Notes under the pieces: generated by a model
Database searches by the model: none
What the model was told of the DNA's origin: nothing
The model's input: the letters and a program-made list of their open reading frames with translations, nothing else
Translations under genes and position numbers: made by a program
NCBI GenBank assembly: GCA_016704655.1
Contig: JADIZR010000008.1
Span: 62,001 to 126,000, forward strand
DNA: 64,000 bases
Reading direction: 5' to 3'
Source of the DNA: Pseudomonadota bacterium
GTDB lineage: Bacteria > Pseudomonadota > Gammaproteobacteria > Steroidobacterales > Steroidobacteraceae
Shown here: positions 17,713 to 27,149 of the stretch, in pieces
Numbering within the stretch: the stretch's first letter is position 1
Layout of the letters: each line of letters starts with the position of its first letter

Positions 17713-17943
17713 ATGAAAATCCAGATCCTCGGTTCCGGTTGCGCCAAATGTCGCGCGCTCACGGCGGTCGCCGAACAGGCTGCGCACGACATGGGGCTGA
17801 CCTACGAGCTCGAAAAGGTCACCGACGTGAAGCGCTTCGCGGACTTCGGCGTGATGTTCACGCCGGCGCTGGTCGTTGACGGCGCCGTCAAGGTCAGCGG
17901 CAAGGTGCCGTCGCTCGATGAGACGAAAAAGCTGCTGATCTGA
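17713..17943 (+). CDS. Mini-thioredoxin of the TM0996/MTH895 type
   Basis: 76 aa. A compact thioredoxin-fold protein with Cys10-Ala-Lys-Cys13 (ILGSGCAKCRAL) and the cis-Pro loop FTPALVVDGAVKVSGKVPS. Preceded by AGGAG. Small thioredoxins of this type accompany the DUF318 permeases and the ArsF/ArsG pair in other genomes, where they are thought to supply reducing power. It probably passes electrons to the ArsF-like protein or keeps permease cysteines reduced. The arsE label is possible but not proven from sequence. Confidence 0.85.
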   Translation: MKIQILGSGCAKCRALTAVAEQAAHDMGLTYELEKVTDVKRFADFGVMFTPALVVDGAVKVSGKVPSLDETKKLLI

Positions 17944-17945
17944 GC

Positions 17946-18425
17946 ATGAAAAAGCGCATCCTCAAGTACGCGCTGATCGCCCTTGCCGGTGTCGGTTGCT
18001 GGGCTGCGGTCCAGCAGGCACGACAGGCCGCGGACCTGCCCGCGGTTCGGCAGAAGGTCGTGACGACCCAGCCGGGCGTCGCGCCCGACGTGATCCAGGT
18101 GACGTACTTCAGCAGCGACGTCCGCTGCGCGACTTGCGTACGCATCGAGCGTCTCACGCGCGAGACCGTCGAGAAGAACTTCGCGGCGGAGATCGCAAGC
18201 GGACGCGTCGTGCTGCAGACGATCAACCTCGATGGCCCCGGCAACGAGCACTTCGTGCAGGACTACCAGCTCATCAGCAAAACGGTCATCGTCTCGGACC
18301 GGGCTAAGGGCCAGGAAGTGAAGTGGGAGAATCTGCAGGAGGTCTGGTCGAAGCAAAAGGATGAGCAGGCGTTCGAGGCGTACGTGGTCGACGCCGTTCG
18401 CCGTCACCTGGGCAGCGTTTCTTGA
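17946..18425 (+). CDS. arsF: ArsF-like thioredoxin-fold membrane-anchored protein
   Basis: 159 aa. One N-terminal hydrophobic anchor (ILKYALIALAGVGCWAAV) is followed by a periplasmic thioredoxin-like domain with a CxxC in VTYFSSDVRCATCVRIERLT. The motif YF...RC.TC..IE is that of the family annotated as nitrophenyl compound nitroreductase subunit ArsF. These proteins occur with ArsE and ArsG and have been linked to reduction of the nitro group of aromatic arsenicals. It starts 2 nt after the mini-thioredoxin, and its stop overlaps the arsG start. Confidence 0.75.
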   Translation: MKKRILKYALIALAGVGCWAAVQQARQAADLPAVRQKVVTTQPGVAPDVIQVTYFSSDVRCATCVRIERLTRETVEKNFAAEIASGRVVLQTINLDGPGNEHFVQDYQLISKTVIVSDRAKGQEVKWENLQEVWSKQKDEQAFEAYVVDAVRRHLGSVS

Positions 18426-19108
18426 GTCTCCTCGCTGCAGTGCTCGCGGCGGCCTGGCTCGGGTTGATGACCTCGGTCAGTCCGTGCCCGCTAGCAACGA
18501 ACATTGCGGCAGTGTCATTCCTCGCGCGTCGTCTCGACACGAAGCAACGCGCCACTGCAGGTGTGTTGGCTTACGCCACCGGGCGTGCCGTCGCTTACGT
18601 GACCGTGGGGGTTCTCGTCGCATGGGGCGTTGCTGCGGCTCCGCAGACCTCGCGCTTCCTGCAGACGGTCCTCGAGCCGTTCATCGGTCCGCTGCTGATC
18701 GTCCTGGGACTCGTGTTGCTCGGCTGGATTCCGCTGCGGCTCAATTTCGGGCCGGCAAAGCCGGGCGCAACCGAGGGCCTGGCCAATCGCGGATTACCCG
18801 GCGCGTTCCTGCTGGGCGTCCTGTTTGCGCTGACCTTCTGCCCGACCTCGGCGGCGCTGTTTTTTGGCAGCCTCCTGCCGCTGACGATGAGCGCGCCGAC
18901 ACAACTCCCGCTCTTCGTGATCTATGGCCTCGCTACCGCGGTACCAGTCGCGGGGGTCGCGCTGGCGGTACTGTTCGGTGCCCAGGCCGGTGCGAGAGTT
19001 CTCGGCGGCGTGCAGCGCTGGCAGGGTCCCCTGCAGACCGTGAACGCGTCGCTGATCATTGCGATCGGCACCTACCTGACGCTCTCAGTTTCGCTGCGAG
19101 TGATCTGA
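18422..19108 (+). CDS. arsG: ArsG-like permease of the DsbD/CcdA superfamily
   Basis: 228 aa, about six membrane helices. Each half begins with a Cys-Pro motif: TSVSPCPLATNIAAVSFLARR and FALTFCPTSAALFFGSLLPL, as in CcdA/DsbD electron carriers. Members next to ArsF are called aromatic arsenical efflux permease ArsG. The two Cys-Pro motifs also allow a trans-membrane thiol electron carrier role that would reduce the periplasmic ArsF-like domain. The start is TTG inside the arsF stop (TTGA). It is the last gene of the operon and convergent with the M28 peptidase gene 69 nt further on. Confidence 0.75.
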   Translation: MSLLAAVLAAAWLGLMTSVSPCPLATNIAAVSFLARRLDTKQRATAGVLAYATGRAVAYVTVGVLVAWGVAAAPQTSRFLQTVLEPFIGPLLIVLGLVLLGWIPLRLNFGPAKPGATEGLANRGLPGAFLLGVLFALTFCPTSAALFFGSLLPLTMSAPTQLPLFVIYGLATAVPVAGVALAVLFGAQAGARVLGGVQRWQGPLQTVNASLIIAIGTYLTLSVSLRVI

Positions 19109-19177
19109 CGTCGCGGACACTCGGTGATTACGCGGCGCTTGTCTGAGCGACCAGGTCGTCCTCGAACCGGAGTCGTG

Positions 19178-20890
19178 TTACTTGCGTTGCGCGACGGTCG
19201 AATCCCGCACCGCCTTGAACTCGCTGCCCGGGTTCCACTGCGGCCACGCGCGCGAGTTCGCGAGCTGGCTCGCCATCTGGTAGATGAGCGTGACGTCCTG
19301 CGCCGCGCCGCGCATGTCCCACGACTCGCTCCAGCGATCGCACGCCTGGTGATAGCACTTCCCGGTGAACTCCTCGACCCAGCGGTCACCGGCTTCGCGC
19401 CCGCCATTGACGAGGTCGTGTCCACCGCCCATGCCCATCAGCAGCAACGCAGGTACGCCGCGCCTCGCGAACGGGAAGTGATCGGCACGGAAGGCGAGGC
19501 CACGCTCAGGCTTGGCGTCCGGCGTAACGACGCGGCCCTGGCCGGCGGCCTTCTGCGCCAGCAGTGAATCCAGTTCGTTCTGTCCGGCGCCGACCAGCAC
19601 GATGTCGCGCGCGAGGCCGTTCGGCTGCAGCACGTCCATCGTGAAATTGGCGACGGTGGTCGCGAGCGGCAGCCATGGGTGGTCCGCGTAGTACTCGGAT
19701 CCGAGTATCCCGCGTTCTTCCGCGGTCCACGCCGAGAACACGATCGTACGGTCCGGACGCGGACCCCGCTTGAATGCGCGTGCGATTTCGATCGCGCCGG
19801 CCATGCCGATCGCATCGTCGAGCGCGCCAGCACGGAATCGCAGGCCGTTGGCGTCAGGCTCGCCGCTGCCGTACGCGTCCCAGTGTCCGCCGACCATGAT
19901 GCTTTCGTTCGGATAGCGCCCGCCGGTGATCTTGCCGAGCACGTTGTGGCTGTCGATGCGAGCGTGGGCGAGCGGGAAATCCGCCGCGAACGTCGCGTCC
20001 CGCAGCTCGATGGGCTGGAATGCCTTGCTGCGCGCGCTCTTCTTCAGCGCGTCGAAATCGAGGCCCGCGCCGCGCAGAATCTCGACCGCGGCGTCCCGAT
20101 GCAGCCACGACTGCAGCAACAGCTTTTCCTTCGCGGGATCGGCTCGCACGATGTCGTAGCCTTCGCCGTTCGGCGCGATGGCCGTGTTCCAGCCATAGGC
20201 CGCAGGCTCCGTCTCGTGCACGATCAGGGCCGCGATCGCGCCGCGGCGCGCTGCCTCTTCGTACTTGTACGTCCACCTCGCGTAGTAAGTGGCCGCCTTG
20301 CCGCCGAACTTGCCGTACGCGTCCTCACCCGGAACCGCTTCGAAGTCCGGGTCGTTGACGAGGTACACGGCAACCTTGCCGCGCAGGTCGACGTCCTTGT
20401 AGTCGTCCCAGCCGCGCTCCGGTGCGCTGACGCCATAGCCGACGAATACCAGCGGCGCATTCTCGATGCGGACGCGATCAACGGGACGCAAGGCGAGGGC
20501 GGCCATGTCCTGTTGCTGCACCAGCGGGCGCCGCTTGCCGGCCACGGTGACGCTCATGGATGCGTCCGCGGGCACCTGGGTGCGCACGAGCGGCACGACC
20601 TGGACATAGGAGCCATCCGGCCCGGCCGGCTCGAGTCCCGCGGCTTTGAATTGCTCGACGAGGTACGTGATGGTTTTCGTCTCGCCGACCGTGCCCGGCG
20701 CACGCCCTTCGAACTCGTCGGATGACAGCGTGCGCGTGATGGCCGACAGACGCTGCGGGTCGATCTCGTTCTTTGCAGGCACGTCCTGCGCGGGGGCGCT
20801 CTTCGCCGGCGTCGCGGCCTGCATGAATGTCGGGGTCAGCAGCGGCAGGGCCAGCAGCGCCACGGTCAAGCGCAATGGAGTCTTCGTCAT
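19178..20890 (-). CDS. Secreted M28-family zinc peptidase
   Basis: 570 aa. A signal peptide (LRLTVALLALPLLTPTFMQAA), a PA-type insert domain (about residues 130-240) and then the M28 catalytic domain. Zinc ligands can be read as His/Asp in GGHWDAYGSG, Asp in GALDDAIGMAGA, Glu-Glu in WTAEERGILGSEYYA, Asp in FTMDVL, and a His near the C-terminus in CYHQACDRW. This pattern fits an aminopeptidase acting on peptides in the periplasm or outside. The ATG at 20890 overlaps the stop of the upstream flavin monooxygenase (ATGA); the frame extends further upstream only as a shadow of that gene. Confidence 0.9.
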   Translation of the reverse strand: MTKTPLRLTVALLALPLLTPTFMQAATPAKSAPAQDVPAKNEIDPQRLSAITRTLSSDEFEGRAPGTVGETKTITYLVEQFKAAGLEPAGPDGSYVQVVPLVRTQVPADASMSVTVAGKRRPLVQQQDMAALALRPVDRVRIENAPLVFVGYGVSAPERGWDDYKDVDLRGKVAVYLVNDPDFEAVPGEDAYGKFGGKAATYYARWTYKYEEAARRGAIAALIVHETEPAAYGWNTAIAPNGEGYDIVRADPAKEKLLLQSWLHRDAAVEILRGAGLDFDALKKSARSKAFQPIELRDATFAADFPLAHARIDSHNVLGKITGGRYPNESIMVGGHWDAYGSGEPDANGLRFRAGALDDAIGMAGAIEIARAFKRGPRPDRTIVFSAWTAEERGILGSEYYADHPWLPLATTVANFTMDVLQPNGLARDIVLVGAGQNELDSLLAQKAAGQGRVVTPDAKPERGLAFRADHFPFARRGVPALLLMGMGGGHDLVNGGREAGDRWVEEFTGKCYHQACDRWSESWDMRGAAQDVTLIYQMASQLANSRAWPQWNPGSEFKAVRDSTVAQRK

Positions 20891-22359
20891 GTGTCGTAAT
20901 CCTCGAGCTTTGCCTCGCGCAGCAGGCGCTGGTAGCGGATGGTGCTGTGCGGCCAGTTGTTGGTGATGGTGCCGTCGGCGAGCTTGTACCAGCTGGCGCC
21001 AGTAGCGGCCCACACGGACCGGGCGAGGTCCTGCTGCAAGCTGCGGTTGTAGGATTCCAGCACGTCGCGCTTGACGTCGATGCGCTTGACGCCTTGCGAC
21101 TTCATTTTCGCCAGGGCGTCCAGGATGTAACCCACCTGCGCCTCGATCATGACCAGGATACTGTTGTGACCCAGGTTGGTATTGGGGCCGTACAGCATGA
21201 AGAAGTTCGGAAAGCCTGTGACCGTGACGCCCAGGTAGGCGCGCGCGCCCTTCGCCCATTCCTGCTTGAGGTCGAGTCCGCCGCGACCGGTGATCTGCAT
21301 CGGCGCAAGGAAGTCCGTGCTCTTGAAGCCCGTCGCGTAGATGATGACGTCGACGGGATAGAGCTGCCCCGTTCTCGAACGTACGCCCTCCGGCTCGATG
21401 CATTCAATGGGGTCCGTCACCAGTTCGACGTTCGCTCGCGACAGCGCCGGGTAGTAGTCGTCGTTGAACAGCACGCGCTTGGCGCCGATTGGAAAGTCCG
21501 GCACGAGCTTCGCGCGCAGCGCGGGATCCTTCACCTGGCGTCGCAGGTGCGCCAGCGACTTCCAGCGCGCGAGCGCCTGCACGGGTTTCACCTGCTTCAT
21601 GAGCGGGGTGAGCTGCATCTCGCCGAAGAAGAACCACTGTGCGTCGTGGTAGAGCCTGGCAAGCCCGGGAAACCGCGTGAGCAATCGCTGCGTGCGCGGT
21701 GCATAGAGGCGGTCCTTGCGCGGCATGAGCCAGTTGGCCGAGCGCTGGAAAATCGTCAGCTTCGACGCGAGCGGCGCGACCTGCGGCACGAACTGGACCG
21801 CGCTCGCGGCGTTGCCGATCACGGCAATACGCTTGCCGGCGAGATCCACGGCATGGTTCCACTGCGCCGAATGAAACTGCGTACCGGCGAAGGTGGACTG
21901 ACCGGCAATCGCCGGGGTGGACGGCCGATTGAGTTGCCCGACGCCCGCAATCACGAAGTCCGCGACGATCTCGGTGCCGTCCGTGCAGGCCAGCGTCCAC
22001 GTGTTGGTGGTCTCGTCGTAAGCGATCCGCGTGACCTCTGCATTGAAACGGCAGTGCGGCAGCAAGCCGTGCTTGACGGCGAGTTCGGTCGAGGAGCCGA
22101 GCAGCTCCGGCTGCCAGGCGAAACGCCGGCTCCAGTCGGTCTTCTGCGCGAACGAAAAGCTGTAAAGGAACGAGGGCGCGTCACAGGACGCGCCGGGGTA
22201 CGTGTTGTCGCGCCAGGTGCCGCCGAGCGTGGCGGCTTTTTCGAGGATCACGAAATCGTGCAGGCCGGCCTGCTTGAGGCGCATCCCCATGCACAAGCCG
22301 GAATGTCCGGCTCCGATGACCGCGATGCGGACGCGGCGGGTATCCCTCTGTTCGCTCAT
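20887..22359 (-). CDS. Flavin-containing monooxygenase, Baeyer-Villiger type
   Basis: 490 aa. The N-terminal FAD-binding Rossmann motif is VRIAVIGAGHSGLCMGMRLK, and the second (NADPH) one is KRIAVIGNAASAVQFV. Between them FAGTQFHSAQW fits the BVMO fingerprint F-x-G-x-x-x-H-x-x-x-W. YATGFKSTDFLAP is the usual C-terminal ATG motif. BVMOs insert one oxygen next to a ketone carbon to make esters or lactones; the substrate cannot be read from the sequence. The start is the MSEQRDTRR methionine at 22359. It is translationally coupled to the M28 peptidase downstream and lies 49 nt after mtgA. Confidence 0.88.
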   Translation of the reverse strand: MSEQRDTRRVRIAVIGAGHSGLCMGMRLKQAGLHDFVILEKAATLGGTWRDNTYPGASCDAPSFLYSFSFAQKTDWSRRFAWQPELLGSSTELAVKHGLLPHCRFNAEVTRIAYDETTNTWTLACTDGTEIVADFVIAGVGQLNRPSTPAIAGQSTFAGTQFHSAQWNHAVDLAGKRIAVIGNAASAVQFVPQVAPLASKLTIFQRSANWLMPRKDRLYAPRTQRLLTRFPGLARLYHDAQWFFFGEMQLTPLMKQVKPVQALARWKSLAHLRRQVKDPALRAKLVPDFPIGAKRVLFNDDYYPALSRANVELVTDPIECIEPEGVRSRTGQLYPVDVIIYATGFKSTDFLAPMQITGRGGLDLKQEWAKGARAYLGVTVTGFPNFFMLYGPNTNLGHNSILVMIEAQVGYILDALAKMKSQGVKRIDVKRDVLESYNRSLQQDLARSVWAATGASWYKLADGTITNNWPHSTIRYQRLLREAKLEDYDT

Positions 22360-22408
22360 GGCGTGTCCCTGGCTGGCCACTGTGGTCTGCCGCCCAAGCT
22401 TGCAGCGA

Positions 22409-23128
22409 TCAGCGCAGCTGCGCCAGATAGGACGTTCCGCCGAGCGCGCGCATCTGCCGCTCGATCCACGCCTGCCGTTTCTTGACGTAGCCCGATGGGG
22501 CATTTGCCTTGAATTGCGTTGGCGCTGGCAGGACGGCGGCGAGCAGCGCGGCCTCCGAACGAGTCAGCTTTGCGGCGTCCTTGTGGAAGAAGCGCTGGCT
22601 TGCCGCCTGTACTCCGTACGTGCCGCGCCCGAACTCGGCGATGTTCAGGTAGACCTCGAGAATGCGCTGTTTGCTCCAGGAGGCCTCGATCAGCACGGTT
22701 ATGCCAGCCTCGAGCCCCTTGCGGAACCAGCTCTGCCCGCGCCACAGGAAAATGTTCTTGGCGACCTGCTGCGAGATCGTGCTGGCGCCGCGCACGCGGC
22801 GGCCGCGTTCCCGGTCCGCGAGCGCCTTGTCGATCTGCTTGAAGTCGAACCCGCGGTGGTGGGGAAACTTCTGGTCCTCGGCAGCGATCACCGCAACGGC
22901 TGCGTGCTTCGAGATCTGGTCCCAGTCGACCCAGTCGTGGCTGAAATCGTAGCCCTTCTCGCGCGCGACCAGCGCGCTCACACGGTCCGTCAGCATGAAC
23001 GTCGTGACGGGCGGATCGATCCAGCGGAACGCGAGCACGGTGACCAGCGTCAGCGCCGCCCAGGCGATGCCTGCGAGCAGCAGGCCGTGCAGGACCCGGC
23101 CCGCCAGCCCGCGCCGACGTTTCGCCAT
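22409..23128 (-). CDS. mtgA: Monofunctional peptidoglycan glycosyltransferase
   Basis: 239 aa. Polymerises lipid II glycan chains at the inner membrane. There is a single N-terminal membrane anchor (VLHGLLLAGIAWAALTLVTVLAF), then family-51 glycosyltransferase motifs: AAEDQKFPHHRGFD (catalytic Glu), RGASTISQQVAKNIFLWRGQSW, RILEVYLNIAEFG and GVQAASQRFF. There is no transpeptidase domain. It lies 39 nt after the cyclophilin gene. Confidence 0.94.
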   Translation of the reverse strand: MAKRRRGLAGRVLHGLLLAGIAWAALTLVTVLAFRWIDPPVTTFMLTDRVSALVAREKGYDFSHDWVDWDQISKHAAVAVIAAEDQKFPHHRGFDFKQIDKALADRERGRRVRGASTISQQVAKNIFLWRGQSWFRKGLEAGITVLIEASWSKQRILEVYLNIAEFGRGTYGVQAASQRFFHKDAAKLTRSEAALLAAVLPAPTQFKANAPSGYVKKRQAWIERQMRALGGTSYLAQLR

Positions 23129-23167
23129 GTGGTATCGCCCCGGAGAAGCTGCGGATTGCTGCGTGGA

Positions 23168-23662
23168 TTACTGTGCCGCAGCGACGCGCTTCGCGCTGAT
23201 GACCTTGATCGCCTCGACCGGGACGTCGTCGTGCATGCCGCGGCGACCCGTCTTGACCTTGGCCATGGCGTCGATCACCGACATGCCGTCGGAAACGCAG
23301 CCGAACACCGCATACCCGGCGCCGCCACGGCCCGGGTCGAGACTGGAATTGTCGACCAGGTTGATGAAGAACTGCGAGGTGGCGCTGTGCGGATCGTTGG
23401 TGCGCGCCATCGACAGCGTGCCGCGCCGGTTCTTCACGCCATTGTCGGCCTCGTTCCTGATCGGCGCGCGCGTCGACTTCTGCTTCATGTCCTCGGTCAT
23501 GCCGCCGCCCTGCACGACGAAGCCAGGGATCACGCGATGGAAGACGGTGCCGTCGAAATGGCCGGCGTCGACGTAGTCGAGGAAATTCTGCACCGTGGCG
23601 GGCGCATCCTTCTCGAAGAGTTCGATCGTGAATGCGCCGAGCGAGGTTTCGAATCGGATCAT
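23168..23662 (-). CDS. ppiB: Cyclophilin-type peptidyl-prolyl isomerase
   Basis: 164 aa, no signal peptide, so cytoplasmic (PpiB-like). It catalyses cis-trans isomerisation of Xaa-Pro bonds. The cyclophilin core is complete: FETSLGAFTIELFEKDAPATVQNFL, DGTVFHRVIPGFVVQGGG (active-site Arg in FHRV), SMARTNDPHSATSQFFINL and YAVFGCVSDGMSVIDAMAKV. The start is the MIRFETS methionine at 23662; the open frame continues upstream over the prmC end without cyclophilin-like sequence. Confidence 0.94.
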   Translation of the reverse strand: MIRFETSLGAFTIELFEKDAPATVQNFLDYVDAGHFDGTVFHRVIPGFVVQGGGMTEDMKQKSTRAPIRNEADNGVKNRRGTLSMARTNDPHSATSQFFINLVDNSSLDPGRGGAGYAVFGCVSDGMSVIDAMAKVKTGRRGMHDDVPVEAIKVISAKRVAAAQ

Positions 23663-23732
23663 AGCTGCGTGACCTGCCTGCGAAAGGTGGAACGAAAGGG
23701 GGTGCGCATAGTGAACGGGCGGCGGCTTGATG

Positions 23733-24593
23733 TCACGCTCCGGGGCGACCGGGCCAGCGACCTTCCGTGCAGCGATCCAGGCCGGCCAGATCCGGGTGGG
23801 TCGTGACGTCGGCGAACCCCGCGGCACCCAGTAGTTCGCGTACGGCAGGGCCCTGGCGGTCGCCGTGCTCGACGACCAGCCAGCCACCGGGCGACAGGTG
23901 AAGGCCGGCCGTACCGCTGATCACCCGCAATGCCTCGAGTCCGTCCGCTCCCGCGAACAAGGCACCGTGCGGTTCGAAGCGTCGCACGGCGGGTTCGACG
24001 CGATCGTCGGTCGCGGCGATGTACGGCGGATTGCTGGCGATCAGGTCGAACCGTTCCTCCGCGACCGGATCGAACCAGCTGCCTGTCCTGAACAGGACGT
24101 TGCCGAGGCCGAGCCGCTGCGAGTTGCGCCGCGCCACGGCCATGGCCGCCGCGGAGAGATCCGTGCCAACGACCGTGGTGCGCGGCAGTTCCAGGGCAAG
24201 TGCCAGCGCAATCGCACCGCTGCCCGCAGCGAGGTCGAGCACTCGTGCCTCCCTTTCGCGCGGGAGGTGGGTCAGGGCGAGTTCGACGACGAGTTCGGTC
24301 TCGGGCCGTGGAATGAGCACGTCCGGCGTGACCTCGAGCGGCAACGACCAGAATTCCTTTTCGCCGAGGACGTAGGCCACCGGTTCGCCGTGCGAGCGCC
24401 GCGTGACATGGGCTTCGTAGCGGTCCGTGGCTTCGCAGTCGAGGACGCGCTCTTCGGGGTGGGCCATGATCCAGGCGCGCGACTTGCGGAGCGCAGCGGC
24501 GAGCAGGATCTCGGCTTCGTGCCGCGGGTCGTCTGCGACGCGCCGCAGGCGCGCAATGCCTTCGTCGATCAGTCGGGAAACCTCGGTGGCCAT
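23733..24593 (-). CDS. prmC: Release factor glutamine methyltransferase
   Basis: 286 aa. It methylates the Gln of the GGQ motif in release factors. An N-terminal helical recognition domain is followed by the SAM-binding Rossmann fold (VLDLAAGSGAIALALAL) and the signature NPPY in LIASNPPYIAA, which binds the substrate Gln. PDVLIPRPETELVVE is also diagnostic. It lies downstream of prfA, whose product it modifies, on the same strand. The two are separated by heptamer island C instead of the usual overlap. Confidence 0.96.
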   Translation of the reverse strand: MATEVSRLIDEGIARLRRVADDPRHEAEILLAAALRKSRAWIMAHPEERVLDCEATDRYEAHVTRRSHGEPVAYVLGEKEFWSLPLEVTPDVLIPRPETELVVELALTHLPREREARVLDLAAGSGAIALALALELPRTTVVGTDLSAAAMAVARRNSQRLGLGNVLFRTGSWFDPVAEERFDLIASNPPYIAATDDRVEPAVRRFEPHGALFAGADGLEALRVISGTAGLHLSPGGWLVVEHGDRQGPAVRELLGAAGFADVTTHPDLAGLDRCTEGRWPGRPGA

Positions 24594-24596
24594 GGG

Positions 24597-24721
24597 GGAA
24601 GTGAGTAGTGATTAGTGAGTAGTGATTAGTGAGTAGTGATTAGTCGGAGGCAGTAGTCGTTGCCGCGAAGCCGCTCCTCCGGCTAATCACTAATCACTAC
24701 TCACTAATCACTACTCACTAT

Positions 24722-24726
<5 letters not shown>
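24597..24726. repeat. Heptamer inverted-repeat island C (prfA-prmC gap)
   Basis: The left array (24599-24645, alternating AGTGAGT and AGTGATT, then AGTCGGA) faces an inverse array (24678-24726, TCCGGCTAATCACTAATCAC onward with CACTACT and CACTATT variants) across a short GC-rich centre. Read on the coding (minus) strand, it runs from inside the prfA stop codon to 3 nt before the prmC ATG. The TGA that ends prfA is part of the terminal AGTGAAT unit. Confidence 0.9.
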
Positions 24727-25800
<1,074 letters not shown>

Positions 25801-25801
<1 letters not shown>

Positions 25802-27060
25802 CAATCGTGCGGCTGATCGAGCCGGTAGATGTCGGCGATCGTCTCGATGATCTCGCCGTCGCCGGTCTCCGCCGCATCGCGCAACCGCTGGCTGGGCGCG
25901 TGGATGAGCCGGTTGGTGAGCGTGTTGGCGAGGAAGCTCAGGACTTCGTCCTGGCTCTTGCCGTGCGCCAGCATCAGTCGTGCCTGCTCGAGCGTGCGCT
26001 GGCGCGTGCGGTCCGCGTCTTCGCGCAGGCGGCGGATGAGCGGCGCGGCGTCGCGCGTGCGCAGCAGGTGCGCGAAACGCTCGACCTCGGCGTCGATCAG
26101 CGCGCCGGCCTCCTGGGCGGCCTGGCGCCGTCCCTCGAGATTCTCGTTGACGACCGACTGCAGGTCGTCGACCGTGAAGAGGTAGACGTCCTCGAGCTCG
26201 GCCACGTCGGCGTCGATGTCGCGCGGCACCGCGATGTCCACCATGAACATCGGGCGGCGCTTGCGCGCGCGCAGCGCCTGCTCCGTCATGTGCCGCGTGA
26301 TGATCGAGTGCGGGGCGGCCGTGGAAGCGATGACGATGTCGGCTTCCTTCAGGTGGTTCGGGATTTCGTCGAGGCCGATCGCGAAGCCGTGGAACTCAGC
26401 GGCCAGATCGCGCGCGCGGTCGACGCTGCGGTTGGCGATGATCATCCGGCGCAGGCCGTCGGCGTACAGGTGCCTTGCCGCAAGCGCGACGGTTTCACCT
26501 GCACCCACCAGGAGCGCCGTCCGGTTGTCGAAGCTCGCGAACACTGTGCGCGCCATCGCCACGGCGGCCGAGGCCACGGATACGGCGTTGGCGCCGATCT
26601 TGGTTTCGGTGCGCACTCGCTTCGCTACGGAAAATGCGCACTGGAACAGGCGGTTCAGCACCGGGCCGGTGGTGCCCGCTTCCTGCGCGAGCCGGTAGGC
26701 ATCCTTGAGCTGGCCCAGGATCTGCGGCTCGCCGAGCACCATCGAGTCGAGGCCCGAGGCGACCGAGAACGCGTGAGTGACGGCCTTGTCCTCGTCGTGG
26801 TGATAGAGACTGTGGAGCAACGGCACGCCGAGTCCGTGGTACCGCTGCAGCCACTCCCCGAGTTCGGCCTGGCCGAGATTCTCGGTGACGCAATAGAGCT
26901 CGGTCCGGTTGCACGTCGAGACGATGACGGTCTCGTGGACGTCCGGCAGGTTTCGCAGTTGTTGCAACGCTTCCGGGATGCGAGCCGGCTCGAAGACCAC
27001 GCGCTCACGAACTTCGACGGGAGCGGTGCGGTGGTTGATGCCGACGACGACGAGAGACAT
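25801..27060 (-). CDS. hemA: Glutamyl-tRNA reductase
   Basis: 419 aa. Reduces Glu-tRNA(Glu) to glutamate-1-semialdehyde with NADPH, the committed step of C5-pathway heme synthesis. VVVGINHRTAPVEVRERVVF, the catalytic Cys in VIVSTCNRTELYCV, GEPQILGQLKDAYRLA and the Rossmann motif ALLVGAGETVALAARHL are all visible, with a C-terminal dimerisation helix bundle. The start is MSLVVVG at 27060; the longer frame reaches into the divergent promoter region. It is the first gene of the minus-strand operon and divergent from the TPR lipoprotein with 89 nt between. Confidence 0.96.
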
Positions 27061-27149
27061 CCGGGACCTGGTGTGGAAAGTCGCGAAATTCTGGGTGAAC
27101 GGACCCCGCAACACAAGCTGCGGTGAGCTTCGGCTATAGTGCTGATGCC

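Noticed and set aside
19178..21403. Long frame joining the M28 peptidase to upstream sequence
   Set aside because: The upstream 171 codons are the wrong-frame shadow of the monooxygenase; the ATGA overlap at 20887-20890 marks the true start.
23865..24608. Long plus-strand frame opposite prmC
   Set aside because: Antisense shadow of prmC, typical for high-GC codon bias; no start signal.
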